Shown piece by piece: positions 32,401-46,600 of a stretch of DNA of 64,000 bases; within the stretch, counting starts at the first letter, position 1; the number at the start of each line of letters is the position of its first letter. Origin of the DNA: Syngnathus acus (Eukaryota > Chordata > Actinopteri > Syngnathiformes > Syngnathidae); contig NC_051106.1 of NCBI RefSeq assembly GCF_901709675.1, positions 5,032,001-5,096,000 on the forward strand, in the 5' to 3' direction. A program made the position numbers and the translations under genes. The notes under the pieces were generated by a model, which saw nothing but the letters and a program-made list of their open reading frames with translations, ran no database searches and was not told where the DNA came from.

Positions 32401-35400
32401 CCCATGTGTGACTGCTGCCGGGATGGAAGCCTATGTGATGTAATCGAGAGCTGCTTAAAGAAATGTGTGCTCTTGTAAGCCTGTTTGAGTACATATAGTG
32501 GATAGAAAAAGTTGACACACCCTGTTCAGGTTTTTGTAAAATAAAACAAAAAAATGATGACATTGGTCAAATTCACCAAAATCAAACTACAGTCCAGTCT
32601 ACTTTCTGTCATTCTAATATTTCTTATTTTATGTCAATGATCAGGTCCCGAAGGGAAACAAGAATGGATGATTCAGGTCACAAAACCGGAAGGTGAGGAA
32701 ATCTATTTATTTTGGTATTGCAAAGAGGCATTTTATTTATCTTCAGTTTTTGTGAAATGTAAACACTAGAAATGCATTTCATTACACAGCAAGAGGAATC
32801 ATTATTCGCTCAATTGACTGTTAATGGAGCTGCCATATCCATGCAGCCATCCACTATGGCATAACATTATTCTGCTCATTACACTGGAATGAAAACAGTA
32901 GTTCAGAGCATTTAGAGATGATCCCATCCCATCCAAAGTAATAGCAAACCCATTAATTGATTTCCTTCACAATAAATCCAAGCAATGTAGCCAAATGGCC
33001 CACGTCTACTTCAAATATGTTTCTTTCCGCAGCCCAATCTACAAAAGAAGCCCTGACTTGACAAAATCTCTGATGACTAAATCGGAGCAGCTTCTCAGGA
33101 TAGACGACCACGATTTCACCATGAGGCCGGCGTTTGGAGGTCAGCCAAGAGATGTGTTTAATGACTTTTAGCTTTGAGTAGTGCAAATAAAAAATATATA
33201 TTTATGGCTTGCTTGAAGCCATAAGTGCTGTGCTGTCACTTACACTGGCCAATTCTTTTTATAAGCTGAGCTCGAGTAGTTTATCAAAGCAGGTAGTGCT
33301 ATAGCAGCCATAGCTGAGCGCTTTGTACTATCTCGTCTCTCCTAGTGCTGAGTAGAAAGGGGATTTCAAGAGTTGTTGACTAAAATGTATTTGTGGGATA
33401 AACATTCACAAGCTTATGCGAATGCACACTCAGTAGTCACCTCAATAATGAGCTCTCACGGAGGAAAATTATTCCTTTACAAAGAAAATAATGTTTAGTT
33501 TAGATTGACACTGGAATATATACACAAATCTTTTTTTGTACTAAATTCCTCCGGAGTAAGTCTCAACAGTCCAAAAAAATGCGTCATGAATTAGAAAAAA
33601 GTAACATAGTAAGTAAAAGTCACAATTTATTTATTTATTTAAATATTTATGTAAATATTTATTTATTTATTTATTTATTTATTTGTTTACTTATTCAATT
33701 GTTTTTCTATTGTTTATACATTTTGTGGATTCTAGCATTTCAACTTTCAAAGAAAAACTACTCTCAGTATGCAGTAGTAGTATTCATGTTATTCAAATAT
33801 AAATATCATAATACAAATATTTTCCCCTGCTTCACACTTCAACTGCACATCCTCTAAAAATGCAAGCACAAGCTGGATTTCATCCTGCCGCTGCATCAAC
33901 TTTGATCCATTATTGCGACCTAATTGTGTTCGCGCACTTATCGGAGGATGTTGCTGTGGAGTCTCAAAGCGGAAATAGGTCACATGGATTCTCGAATCCC
34001 ACAGCCAGACTGATTTGCGTTGACACTAAATATGTTTTGATAAGTGACTATGAAAGTAAAAGCCATCTGTGTAAACTTAGCATCACTGTGTCACTATCAT
34101 TTTTTATTTTAGGTCCTCCCATTCCAGTCGGAGTAGATGTTCAAGTCGAAAGTTTGGACACCATCTCTGAAGTGGATATGGTGAGCAAAAAAAAACTACT
34201 GCTTAAGTCACAGGGGCAGCACTTTGCTATGCAGGAGTACATTTTTCTTTCCAGGACTTCACCATGACACTTTATCTTCGTCACTACTGGAAGGACGAGA
34301 GACTGTCATTTCCAAGCACCAACAACCAGAGCATGACTTTTGACAGTCGCCTGGTGAAGAAAATTTGGGTCCCGGATATGTTCTTTGTGCATTCAAAGCG
34401 CTCTTTCATCCATGACACCACCACCGACAATGTCATGCTGAGGGTTTATCCTGATGGCAACGTGCTGTACAGTCTCAGGTAAACACAGCGGACGGTAAAC
34501 AATTTCCTTTCCTGAAATTTTACATTTAAAAGGAAAAATATCCATCTCTGTCATGTTTGCAACTTCCTACACACAAAAATGTTTTATTATTCATGAATTT
34601 TTTTGTGTGAAAAGATGGTCAACTACATAAAAACTATTCCCCCGAATCACAGCGGGGATGAAACTGAATTGCAAATGGAAACTGCAGCATACGAATAAAT
34701 AAAAGTTGAAGGTTGCTACTGCAAGGGAAGGGCACCTTGAATCTGTCGTTATGTAATAATCACAATACGAGACAAATATGATATTGTTCATTTCGTCACA
34801 ATGTGGAGTGATATATAATACATTCTGTGAATGAATCATTGAAGGCTCATCATTTTAAAAAAAGATGTTGCTCAGTATATGAAATATATTTTTCTTTTAG
34901 GGTCACAGTTACCGCCATGTGCAATATGGACCTCAGCCGCTTCCCTCTGGATACCCAGACGTGCTCTCTGGAGATCGAAAGCTGTGAGCGGATTCATCAT
35001 TGCATCTTTCACATCTTGACAACAGACTCCCAAAAGCTATGCCCAGATGAAAACGAAAAAACAAACTCCTTTTCATCTTGTGTTCTGCAGCATCTGATGC
35101 CGCTAGATAAAGTGCACAAAAGAAATATTGACCTAAATGATCGCAGGGTTGATGTTTTTAATTGCCTGCCCCTTTCCACAGATGCGTACACGGACGATGA
35201 CCTGATGCTTTACTGGAAGAAAGGCAACGAATCCCTCAACACGGATGACAGAATATCCCTTTCCCAGTTCCTCATCCAGAAATTTCACACCACCACCAAA
35301 CTGGCTTTCTACAGCAGCACAGGTTACCTAATCTCCTTCCTGTGTGTTCAAGCTTCCACATGAGAATTCCAGTTCACCTCGTTTAGCTTTCAAAGTCTCT

Positions 35401-38400
35401 CCCACACTGATCCCCAAGTGTGGGAGAATATCGGAAAACAAATTCCAGCTGGATGAAAACAGTGCAAGCAACAACTATTTAAATTTCACAGTGGCATTGA
35501 ATGAATCAAATGACTTCGAACAACTTGTGCGGCGCTTTGAAGGCCCTGCGGCATTTTTTTTCCGGGCGCTCATCACTTGCCTGCTCACAAGAGCCTCTGA
35601 AGTGTTAAAAGGATTTTACGCGCTATCTTCCCTTGCCAGAAATAGCATGAACCTTTCCTTTGGGAGGTTTCATGTCCTATCAACTGCTTGTACACACCAT
35701 TTTATATGTGAAAATGTGTGTGTTTGGTTTGTCCTTCACAGGCTGGTACAACCGCTTGTACATCCACTTCACCCTGCGTCGCCACATTTTCTTCTTCTTG
35801 CTGCAGACCTACTTCCCTGCGACGCTCATGGTCATGTTATCCTGGGTGTCATTCTGGATCGACCGCAGGGCAGTACCTGCTAGAGTACCCCTAGGTAAGC
35901 CCCGCCCCCTTTGAGTCTCATCATTTTCTACCCATTATACAGCAATAATGTTCACATGGGAAGACTTTGAAAGAAAAGTGTGACTATGGCGCTCCTTAGC
36001 AGCCTTGAGCCGCACAAAAGACTTTTTTCCTGCTCATTTAGATTTAATTAACACGTTAACGGCGTAATAGAAACTGTAATGACAATTAGAGATTGCAATT
36101 CCCTTACAAATTGGCACGAGATGCTCTTTCTGACTAAGGGAGAAATGAAAAGAAGAAAGCAATGCACGACTTGCACAGTGGAGTACATCAAATTGTATCA
36201 TAGCAATCAGTAGATACCAAATCAAATATGCTCCTGTAATCTGATCATCTAGGTTCTATTAGAGTCCTCCAAAATTGCAATGCTATCGCTTATCGTACTC
36301 TCAGTTCCTGAAAGGTAGCACATTGTAGACCTAACAAAAAAGCTAATTCTGCTATATTTGTTCAGGTTTTAAATCGATGTTCTCTCAAGGACGCTGGCTG
36401 TCAAATCTCCACAGAAAAGCTCCCACTATAAAACACTCTTAGCTTTCCAATTACCACCATAATGAGCGACATTAAAAAGCAGTAGCATAATAGACCCAAA
36501 AGCAAGGTAGAGCTAATATTCCAAAAGTTGTTTTTTTTGTGACCCACTGCAGCATTATGCAAATTTTGAGCACTGCGCTGACAAATAGGAAAACAAAAAA
36601 TGCCCCAAAACATTCATTCACAGGTGTCTAGTCTTTAAAAAATGTCTGCATTTTTTTTAATTAAAGCCAGACATATAACTGGAGTTACATAGGTTATTTG
36701 ACATTAGACTACACACTATTATTTTTAATGAGGTAATACAATTTGTATCATCTGGACTCCTGTCTCCATGGTACCGTTTTATTAATCAGAATAACGCTAC
36801 CCAGAGGAGTAGTGGAGGAAGCTCCCATTGCTCCCGACATGTCGTTTTTCTTTAGACAGCAAACGAGTTGCGACTCAATCAACAGGATCGTTGCCAAGTC
36901 ACGTCGTCCAAGTTGTCTACTCTCAATTGCTTTAAGACACAATTAGCCAAACAATCGAATAACTATCAGGCCTATTTGTAATACAAACAGGTACATTTAT
37001 CAAGTTGAGAAAGAAGATAACACTTAGTATTCATGTGCGTAGTGAATAAAAAACACTTTTTTTTTTGAATGCATGTTTTTTTCTCCTTCAGCGTCACACA
37101 TAAAAACCTGTTTATTTCTAAATGTGACAATCTCAAGCCAGAGGCCCACCACGGCGGACAGCTGCAGGCAATCTGTGTCCTACAATGTTTACTTCTTGTC
37201 TGACCTTGCTTTTGGAGCACAATCGTGCAAATAATTTCACGCCGTTCTGTACCGTTTTCTATTTTTGGGTTTGATTTAACATGGTCTTGTAATGAAACAG
37301 GGATTTTTTTTGTGTGTGTGTTTCTCATGGTAGGCATCACCACTGTGCTCACCATGTCCACCATCATCACCGGGGTCAACGCCTCGATGCCGAGAGTGTC
37401 CTACATTAAGGCGGTGGACATTTACTTATGGGTCAGCTTTGTCTTTGTCTTCCTGTCGGTGATCGAGTACGCCGCCGTCAATTACCTCTCCACAGTTCAG
37501 GAGAGGAAAGAGAGGAAGCTAAGGGAGAGAGTAAGTAATACTCTTTTCACCGTTTGAATTTTTAATGGCGCTTTTAACCTGCATGATGTTGAAAAATGCA
37601 CTTCCGCATCGTCTGCTTCAACGATTGTCGGCTGCATTGCATTTGAGAAAACAAATTATCCAAGGAAGATTAAAATACTTATACCGTCATCGCGTTTAAA
37701 GGCCTCATCTAACAAAGGTGGTGCCGAGGGGTGATTTATTTAAGCCAACAACGATGAAATTGTTTCACTTTTAAATCAATGTGCTTTTATTTGCGAAACA
37801 CATGAATAAATGCTCCTGCTGCCAGGAGGAAGTTTTGCTATTCCACTGGGTGCAAAAGACCGAGACCAAGAAGAGAATATATAAATATGAAACAGATATT
37901 TGGATGAAGCAAATCCCAAGTCATATTTTCCATCTTAAATAGCCTCTGTGACTGGTGAAAATACAAACTAAACCCCACATTACATTTCAAATAGTTCTAA
38001 ATTGGAACAGGAAAGAAAGATTAATATAATGTGTGCATTTTCCCAGTGGGAAATAATTGAAGCCTTTATTAGCTGTGCTGGTAGTTTTAAAAGTAATTGT
38101 TGACTGTTATAAAAGTGTATGAGGATGAGCCAAGGGATATCATTAAATTAAAGTAAACTAGAATAAAACTGTTTGATGATGTGGTGGAGGTGGAGTAAGA
38201 ATTTCTCCGGCTGACTCAATACATTGTGCTAATTCGTGGTAAAGTCACATGTGACCTTGATGAAGAAGGCCACCATAAAAAAAAAGGACAGGATGGATAT
38301 GCCATATTAAAAGACAGCTCTAAAATTAGTACGGGCAAATCTAGTGTGGACGTTCATTTGAAAGACATATTTTTAAAATTGCATCAGTTTAAGCTTCCCT

Positions 38401-39263
38401 CAGACCTATCAATCAATTATACACGCAAATGAACTATAGACGAGCATATTGTTGCATATTGGTTAAAAACTAGCTGAAGCCTGCCTAGCTTGTTCCTTTT
38501 TTTTTTATCTATGTACTGAAATCATGAAATTCTCTTAAGGGAGTGAGTAGTTTGAGTCTGCCCTACAAAATAATCCACTTTACATTATTTACTACAGTTT
38601 GAAAACTAATTAAAGCCAAGAGTACCAATTCAACAAATCGGCCGCTAAGCATCGTGAAGGGAATTGTAAGGCGTCACACGCCAGACTGAATAATATATGA
38701 TCTTAATTTGCACTGACTATTTTCTACATTGCATCAGTGTAAGCCTCTCTCGGGGCCATGGCCAATCAATGCAGGCCTGGAGCTCAACCATTCTATAATA
38801 TTTCATCTGGCAAATGCGAGGGCATATGGAGCCAAAATCACCCACGTTACCACCGGGAAAGATTTACAGCACAAACAGGATTTCTTAAATATCAGAGGTT
38901 ATTTATAGCTTTTAGGAGATCAACAAACTAATAAACCTTTTTTTCAAAAACATTTCCTAGCTGCCCTGCACTTGCGGTATCGGGAACCCGGACGACATGA
39001 TGATCGACCCCCAGATCACCGGATACGGCTCCATGGACATCAACACCACGGGGAACTACGGCATGCCGGAGAACGGCGGGCGCCAAGATCGAATTCTGGC
39101 TCAGGTGGCCCTGAACGATCCACAGCTCACAGGCCAGGTCAAGGCCTCCAGGGGCTACGTGAACATATGGATCGACACACACGCCATAGACAAATACTCC
39201 CGGGTGGTCTTTCCCGGAGCTTACATCCTCTTTAACATCATCTACTGGTCCATCTACTCGTAA
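29500..39263 (+). CDS. gabrr1: GABA-A receptor rho-1 subunit (GABA-C type chloride channel)
   Basis: Ten coding exons (29500-29609, 32645-32692, 33033-33139, 34113-34180, 34255-34478, 34901-34983, 35182-35322, 35742-35894, 37334-37530, 38961-39263) give 477 aa (human GABRR1 is 479). There is a signal peptide in exon 1 ([20 protein letters not shown]). The extracellular domain has [60 protein letters not shown], and a Cys-loop [17 protein letters not shown]1 is in [22 protein letters not shown]2 spans the exon 8/9 joint ([20 protein letters not shown]). The variable loop begins LPCTCGIGN, and TM4 ends [27 protein letters not shown] and MPENGG favour rho-1 over rho-2. Rho subunits form bicuculline-insensitive chloride channels in retina. 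Readable frames at 34827, 35344 and 33860 include intron sequence and are not real. Confidence 0.95.
30040..30182 (-). repeat. SINE-family tail copy in gabrr1 intron 1
   Basis: Contains CATCCGTCCATTTTCTTTA, ATCCCAGCTGACTTTGGGTA and GGTTGCCAGCCAATAGCGTG, the shared body of a common teleost repeat in reverse orientation. It lacks the tRNA-like head. A G-run microsatellite precedes it at about 29970-29988. Confidence 0.6.
31181..31349. mobile_element. 169 bp MITE with TA target duplication
   Basis: The left end is CCGTAATTTTCGGACTATAA and the right end is its exact reverse complement. The ends are flanked by TA at 31179-31180 and 31350-31351, as for Tc1/mariner-type insertions. The interior repeats the AGTATAAGTCGC word in direct copies. 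The element sits in gabrr1 intron 1 and has no coding capacity. Confidence 0.8.
32488..32600. repeat. Short interspersed repeat fragment
   Basis: Contains ATATAGTGGATAGAAAAAGT and CACACCCTGTTCAGGTTTTT, words that recur widely in teleost genomes. I cannot place its class from this fragment. It lies in gabrr1 intron 1. Confidence 0.35.
33620..33690 (+). repeat. TTTA microsatellite
   Basis: A run of ATTT/TTTA units in gabrr1 intron 3. Similar TTTA tracts occur at about 43575-43640 and 54175-54215. Confidence 0.8.
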
Positions 39264-40640
39264 GGTGTACGCACGGGGAGTAATGTGCGCTAAGCTGAGA
39301 AGAACTGATACGTAAGGACTTAGTGGAAACGCTACCGGGAACGAGGACCGTCGCCTTCTCAACAGAAGCCTCTTAAGACTGGTGACTTGCACTGGTACCG
39401 CTCCAAATGTGTGTGTGCGCGCGTATGTGTATCTGTGTGTGTCATGCAGTGACTTTCGTGGCGTGCATAGAAAGACGTTTGCTGTCGCTTAATGTACCGC
39501 CTGCTATGAGAGGCGAAAGCAGCACTTTTTCACTCCTTGAAGGATGAAACCACCGCACAAATATGTTTCTTATTATAGATGATAAGTATTAACTGTTTGG
39601 GAGCTTTTTATTTTCATCATAGTCGCTCGGAGGTGTTTTTAGGACGTGAAGGGCCTCTTGCTTATTCGCCTTTTTGGGGGGCCTCAACATGTCACAAATG
39701 TGTGTATGCTGGTGAAAATTGATGTCTTTTAGGGATTCTCAGCATGACAGCTTGCCACAAGAATGAAATAATAGAAAAGAGTGTTACTGTCTCCAATGCT
39801 AAATTACTGTAGCAACAGAGCTAACCCAAATCCCCACATAAAAAAAAAAAAAAAAGAAGCTATCTTCTGCTGAATTCCATCCATTTTCTATAGTGCATGA
39901 ATACATTAGGGTGAGCTGAAGTCTATCCCAGCTGACTTTGGACCTCTGGATTGGTTGTCAGTCAATTGGGTGGCACGTATATGGATAATCCACTATTCAC
40001 ATTCCCACCTATGGACAATAGCGTCTGCCTGCATGTTTCTGGAAGAAGCATGGGAACGACACACAGGAATTCCTGAGCTGAAACTCAAACACAACTGTGA
40101 GGCTGATGTGCTAGCCATCAAACTCTATTGATCATTTTGTGGATTCACAATGAAAAATCGATGTGAGGCCCTGTTTATCAATGCTTGTTGCTTCATTTTC
40201 TCTTTAGAATTGCATGGCGGGTCCAATCAACTGGACGTATTTTGGTCCACGCGCCGTAGGTTGCCCATCCCTGAGGAGACCATTGAAAGACACTGCATCA
40301 ACTCTATTTTCACATTTGCCAATTAGTCACACAACTCTAAACCTCCTCAAGACAATCAGCACGTGAAATATGACTCGATGTACGTTTCCTTGTGTGACTT
40401 TCGTATCAGTGCTGTGAAGCTACCGCATTACATCTTTGTGATTGGACAATGGTTTGTTATAAATTTTAAAAAAAAGACAAAAGAAAAAAAAAAAAAGCAC
40501 TGGCTGATGTACCTTATCATTAAAATGACTATTTCTTCTTTATTGATACCAGCACAGCTAGAAATACGCCACCACGGTGACATTACCAAGAACTGGACAT
40601 GATCCCTCTGAAATTGATAAAAAGATGAGAATAAAACTGG
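39264..40640 (+). other. gabrr1 3' UTR and downstream sequence, with SINE-family copy
   Basis: A GT-rich tract lies at about 39408-39440. A long copy of the SINE family lies at about 39877-40130 in reverse orientation (CCATCCATTTTCTATAGTGC, TATCCCAGCTGACTTTGGAC, then AACTGTGAGGCTGATGTGCT at the tRNA-like end). AATAAA at 40630-40635 is a candidate polyadenylation signal, but the true 3' end is unknown. Confidence 0.45.
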
Positions 40641-43600
40641 TCAGGGATGCTGCCAGGAGACTAAAAGCAATTCAATTTGCTGCAGTTATTTCTACCCAAT
40701 AGTGGCTGTTGGATTCGGTTGACAACGTTATCGTCATAGTAGGTCTGGCATGCTTAACGATAAATTGCAATACTTGCTTTATAGGCGATGACCTTCGAGT
40801 TTGAATTCATAAGTGAAAAGCATACTCGAGTGACTCGGCCACTGAATAATCATCAATGTCATTGCCTTCAAGTACAAAAGTGTGGGATGAGAGGCACCGT
40901 TCCTGAATAAAAAAAAACATTAAATAAAGAAGCTTGCTCAACATTTTATAAAGTTTTATGAAAGAAAGGAATCCAACATGCTTTTGAATATGTTCTTGAT
41001 AAGCAGAGAACAAACATGAAAGCAGAAAAAATAACAAGAAGCAAGCGAATATGCTGCAGTCAATATGAAGCTCCAGATTTCTTCTCTGAAAATAAACGGT
41101 TTCACTTCGAACTGTTAAACGGCCGCTTCGAGTTCTCTTGATAAAATAGCTTTTATATCTGAACAGTAAATGCCATGTTTTTGTGAAACCTTTTAAATTA
41201 AGCAAAAAGCTCCTTTTGCTTCATTTGGATTCCATTGCAGTGGTGAATAAAAGCAAAATTGTAGAACCTCTGCAACTGGCTTGATTTTTTTCTTCCTTTG
41301 CATAAAACTGCTTCAAATATTTTGTAGTGAGCTGTTATGTTTCGAGGTCTCGCCAGTTTTTTTTGCAAAGTCCTCGCTCACTTGGGCTCAGCAGATGTGG
41401 GCTGCACATCTACAGCTGTCATGGCCAGAGCCTTGGCCACCTTCAGGGTGTACATCTGGCTTGGCAAAGACACAGCTGACGTGGAGGAAGGGATGGCATC
41501 AAATGGACATGAAGTAAACAGGCAAACAACATGGCTAAAGCAAGAATTATTATACCACCTGCTGCTCTGGCGTACCCCTTGGTGTGATTAAACGTATCTG
41601 TGCCAATGTAGAAGAAGGGACGGATTGCATGGTACCTCGAACGTTGCCAAAGTCTGAGGTAGGACAAATGTGTGCATTCACTCATGTCTGTCCACAGTGT
41701 GAAAGTGGATTAATCGTGTCTTGAAGCAGTTGAGGCAAAGTGGAGTGCACTACATGGCTCCAAGCAGCTGAGGCCATGTTGTTTCAGCTCCACTACTTGG
41801 ATACGAAGCAGTCATTCTTTAAAGTGTGGTATGCTTACAATATGCAGGCTCCCTCTAGAGGTGCACAAAAGTATTGCTGAATGAAATGTTCCAACTGTGC
41901 GTAATGTACCTTAAATTCTTATTTTAATTCAATAAGGCACATTTTAGTTGTACTCAACTTTCAAACATTTAGATTTTTGCTGAACTTTCATGTGCAATTT
42001 ATGTAATAAATTGACTGTTTCTACATTAAAAATAATAAATATTAAAAAATATATATTGAAAAAAATTACACTATATTTTAGAAAAGTGTTGTTGAAAGTA
42101 AATAATGTTAGAGTGGCTTACAATATTAAAGGTAGATAAGAACCACTGGCCTAAAAAAAATCTAATATGACATCAGAGTAACATTGAAAAATTATTTTTA
42201 CATTATTCTTGAAAGTAAAATACTTCCCATGGTACTATCTGCTATTATATATGTATAGGCAAAAGCAAATATTTTATATATTGATCCACACTAAATACAG
42301 GTGTGTATATTTAAATATATTATTTACAATTGTAATATTTTGATCATTTAAACAATATTTTTTTTCACCTGAAATAATTCATAATAATTGATCCGTTAAA
42401 GGCGAATTCTTCATGATATCACAATGACAAACTTATCGTTCAAGAAGGGACTACAGGAGCAAAAAAATGAAACCACTGCATTAGTACAGCACACGAATGC
42501 GTAACCCTAACATTAGAGTCTGTTTATTTTCGGTGTACCCTGAGGGATTTACTACAGCTGCATGCGGTCTCTTCCCTCAAATATTTCTGTTTGAATTGTA
42601 CGTGTGGAGAATGTGAAACACAGCAGGAGTGTGGAAGAATTGGCTCTGTTGGGAGGTTAGCTTCTTCTTTAGTCAATCATGAGATGACAGCCGAGGTCTC
42701 CATGGCAACAATTGAGGAACATTCTTGGACGGTGATGGAAGGACTTCTCTGTGAACATATTAATATAGTGAATGCAGACCACTCTAGTCGACTCTTTTGT
42801 GTTTTATTTTTCTGGACTTGTGAAAGTAGTTGAATGTCACAGCCAGACAAATAAAAATGTTCAAGAAGCGCAGGAACTGATCCAGAGCATATTTTCAGGA
42901 TGAGCCCAAATGTCCTAACTCAAAGCCGCAGATCGTTCTTGTGACCTTCTATGGATGTCTGCATGTTGTCTGAATATGTATGCCGTGTGAAACACGTGCC
43001 TCGCATCTTCAAAAACACTGCCTTAGTGGGCTAAGGATTCTGGACAAGTGGTGAAACGAGAAAAGTCCTTGAAATTGAGAAGAAGAAACTCCCACTACAA
43101 CATTTGGGAAAGTGCCAATGGTTTTGTTCAGCTTTCTCAAACAACTTGGCCTCGGGGAATGATTGTATTCTTCCCTTGACAGACTCATTTATTAAGTATT
43201 GTGGAAATTGGTGGCTCCTTCCAAAAGCACAAAAGCAGAAAATAAGCAGAGGCAGACCTTGTTTTGTTTAACACGTTTGAAGAAATGAAAGCTACGAATG
43301 CTAAAATGGAAAAACTGTCATATATGGCTACAGTTGAACATTGTAATGGATTAAATCAATTTACATGATTTCCTGCAGGGGTAAAAAATGATACAAGCAA
43401 AGAATCCAAATGTATTCTTGGACGAAAAAATATTCCCACTTTGATTTTTGGTAACGATAGAAAGCATTGAGAAATGGTGGCCCTATAACACACTACCTTT
43501 GGAAGTTCTAGTATAAAATGTCATTAACATTTTAATTGGTTTATAATAATTTTGAAAATCATGATTATCATCCACCTATTTATTTATATTTATTTATATT

Positions 43601-46600
43601 TATTATATTTATTTATATTTATGTATTTATTTGTTTATTTATTCACATGGTAAGGTTAAGGAGAATCTGAAAATTGCTACAGTGATGTACATGTGATGAT
43701 GTGCATGGGTTCAATAAAAACAGATGTGTAAGTATTTGGTTCTTTTTAAAACGGCATTTTTGTCATGGATCTGACTACAAAGTGTTTTGTCCTTTGCAGG
43801 CCCCCAGTAGAAGTGTAGAAAAATAGTGCAGTGCTTCATCATTTAAGTTGCCCATCCCTCAGTAAATAAAACGTTGTCTGGTTCTCTGAAGCGTATGGCC
43901 CCATCTGCTGGTGTACTGCGTAAGCTTTCTCATTATAAGCACTGTACCTATGAAATATTCAACAATTTATCTCCCAATTTCATCCTTAATGAAACATAAT
44001 TTGGAAACAATCCAAAAACCAAATTCACCATGATAGTTATTAATGACTAAAGTCCACCTAACAGGACAACTGCTATTGTTTCCATGCTGATGTAGGAAGC
44101 GATGTGCCGCCATTGTTTTAAAAAGGTCAGAGGGAGGTCGCACACGTGATTGAACATGATGAGAATGCATGACATGCAAGCCAGGATCGATCCGACCCAC
44201 TGGCCGTCACTCTGGAAGCACGCTAGAGGGACCCAGACCTCCTCTGTGAAATGGCAGTGAACGTGGATCTGTATGCATACAAATATACATCGTGCTGCAA
44301 ATGGAACATGCAAATGAGTTGCTGATCTGGAACGAGGTCAATGGAATTAATAAAGACACAACCCGGTGCGTGGGAGTGAGCAAGTGCACTGCGTGTTTGT
44401 GTGTGTGCAGGGGGTTAATTGGGAGCGGCTGTCATTCACAAGGCGGGGGACATGTTGAACAGCACTCAGTGAGTCGGCCGCTTGACGTGACCTGTCCGTC
44501 AGCGAGGTTTTACGCACCACTGACTATGTCCGTCACTCTCTATTGTGCATTAATTAAATGACATGGAAAGGGAATGGGAGTGAGGGGACGGGGTGAGGTG
44601 GGGTGGGGGGAAACCATGAGTCACCCCATTGTTTTAGAGGAAGGTTTGCCCAGTGGGAAAATGAGCTTGATTACAGATGAATCATTTGTCAAGGAATGAC
44701 AAAGATACTCATATATACACACATATACATATACATATATAATATAACATAATATAATATAGTATAATATAATATATAATAGATATAATATAATATAATA
44801 TAATTTATTTATATATTGTATTTATATTTTTTTATTTTACATATATATATATACTATATTATTTTATTTTTTCAAGAAACAGTTACCCTCCAGTTTGTTC
44901 CAAAAGACAGAAAGCCGACAAGGTGTTGAGTGATTTTAAACATGACGGTTCTGCCCTGCTGAAGGAAGCTGACACTGTCAGTTTGAGCCTCCTGTCAGCA
45001 TCTCACGCTTGGAAGGGGTACCCTACAACAATGCATTTCCAATTGCACCCCGAGGTACATATATGTGTATTCATGTGCATGTGTGCCATTGCTGTCTTTG
45101 GCATCACATCAGTGCACGCTTGTGTTTTTCGAGCTAGAATATATTAACACCTCGTTCTACATCTTCAGGGGATGAAGTTTGTGGGGGGGGGGGGGGGTCG
45201 TACCACATGAATATTTTTCTATTAAAGCATTTCAGTCTAAACTGAATGAAACGATTTGATATAGCTGCAACAGATTCGGAAAAACTCCACCCTTCCCCAT
45301 TCAGCATTGTTTCTTTCTGTCTCGGATGACTTGGTAATTTGCAAAACAAAATCATGATGCCCTGTGTGGTTAAAGTCATTACAATGGAGAGAAAGAGCAA
45401 GACTGGCATTGTCTGGACTTGTAGATTTGGTTAAGGACAATCACCATGCAGCTCAAGCTCACATTGTTGGAAAGCAGCAATTGTCTCTAAAATAAGAAAA
45501 CCTCGAGTAGCAGAGCAACCTTACAGGAGATGAACCCTTCCTTTGTTTGACAGCCGTGGCAAGGATGCTGTCTGCTCCAATAACATCAACCTTACCATGC
45601 AAGCGTGAGATGGAGGAGGAGCGCCAAGTGTGGTAAGCAGAGTTGACGTTTACCTCAGAGAGAAAATGCACTCTTGGAAATGTGCTTGTAGTTTGCAGTG
45701 TACAAATCCACTGAGAAACCTTTTGAATAATTTTTCATTCGCACGTAAGAACCAACATCACCCACAATAAACATTATCAGTCATTCCGTACCAATCGTGT
45801 ACAAGTGACAGTGACTAATTCTCGCAAGAAAATCACCTCAATCAAATGTCATTATCATCAGGTAAGACATGGAGTGAATCTTGTAAACAATAACACTCAT
45901 TAAAACGTCAATGCAAATTGAATTGCATGTCGACTGTGTTTCCTAATGATAATGAAAAAAAATTGACACGAGGTAGAATCAGTGTCGCTGGGTCTTCCAC
46001 AGTGAGAGGAAGAAAGCCAGGGGTGTTAATTGGGAGCAGGAACTCATGGGTGTCTCCCTTGGGCCTCACTGTTTATCTGCTAATGTGATTGCCACAAATT
46101 CACAGCTCCTCCCGAATGAATAATGACGAACATGTTCAGTATTCCTTCCCAGCTACGACTGATGGGAACGATTACAAGAGCCACTCGGTTGGAATGAAGG
46201 CGGTTGTGGTGCTTATTGTCTTTTAATGGGTTGCTATGTTCGGGGGAGAAATTGAGACGTGTTCATTTAAAGCACAAGTGGCTAGCAGTTCTCCGCCAAA
46301 CACGTTCATTTGTGGTCTTTGGATCGGTTCAAAGAGGTCAACTCGCGGCAGAGAACAGATCGTGTCTGACTTGGAAGGCTCCACTGCATTCTAATGATGC
46401 TATCCAAAAATCTAAACCCAGACTCCCAAAGCTCATAAACATCACAAAAGTAGCAGAAACAGCCTCACTTCCACATTCATGCTCCTTGCTCGCATTGAAT
46501 CAAAGCGAGATTCCTACCGCAACGCTTCGGGGAGTCAGAAAGTCGAGAATAATCTGAGAACAAATACATAGTGCATTGTGATTTTAAAGAGAACAGGTGT

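Noticed and set aside
34827-35363. Long 178 aa frame in gabrr1
   Set aside because: It fuses two real exons with the intron between them. The splice sites at 34983 and 35182 remove the middle and restore the family sequence.
41281-41685. Overlapping frames on both strands near 41.4 kb
   Set aside because: The region is slightly GC-richer than its surroundings, but neither frame resembles a known family and no exon signals bound it.
44047-44313. Minus-strand hydrophobic 88 aa frame between gabrr1 and cnr1
   Set aside because: It resembles no membrane protein I know, has no splice partners, and its composition follows the AT-rich surroundings.
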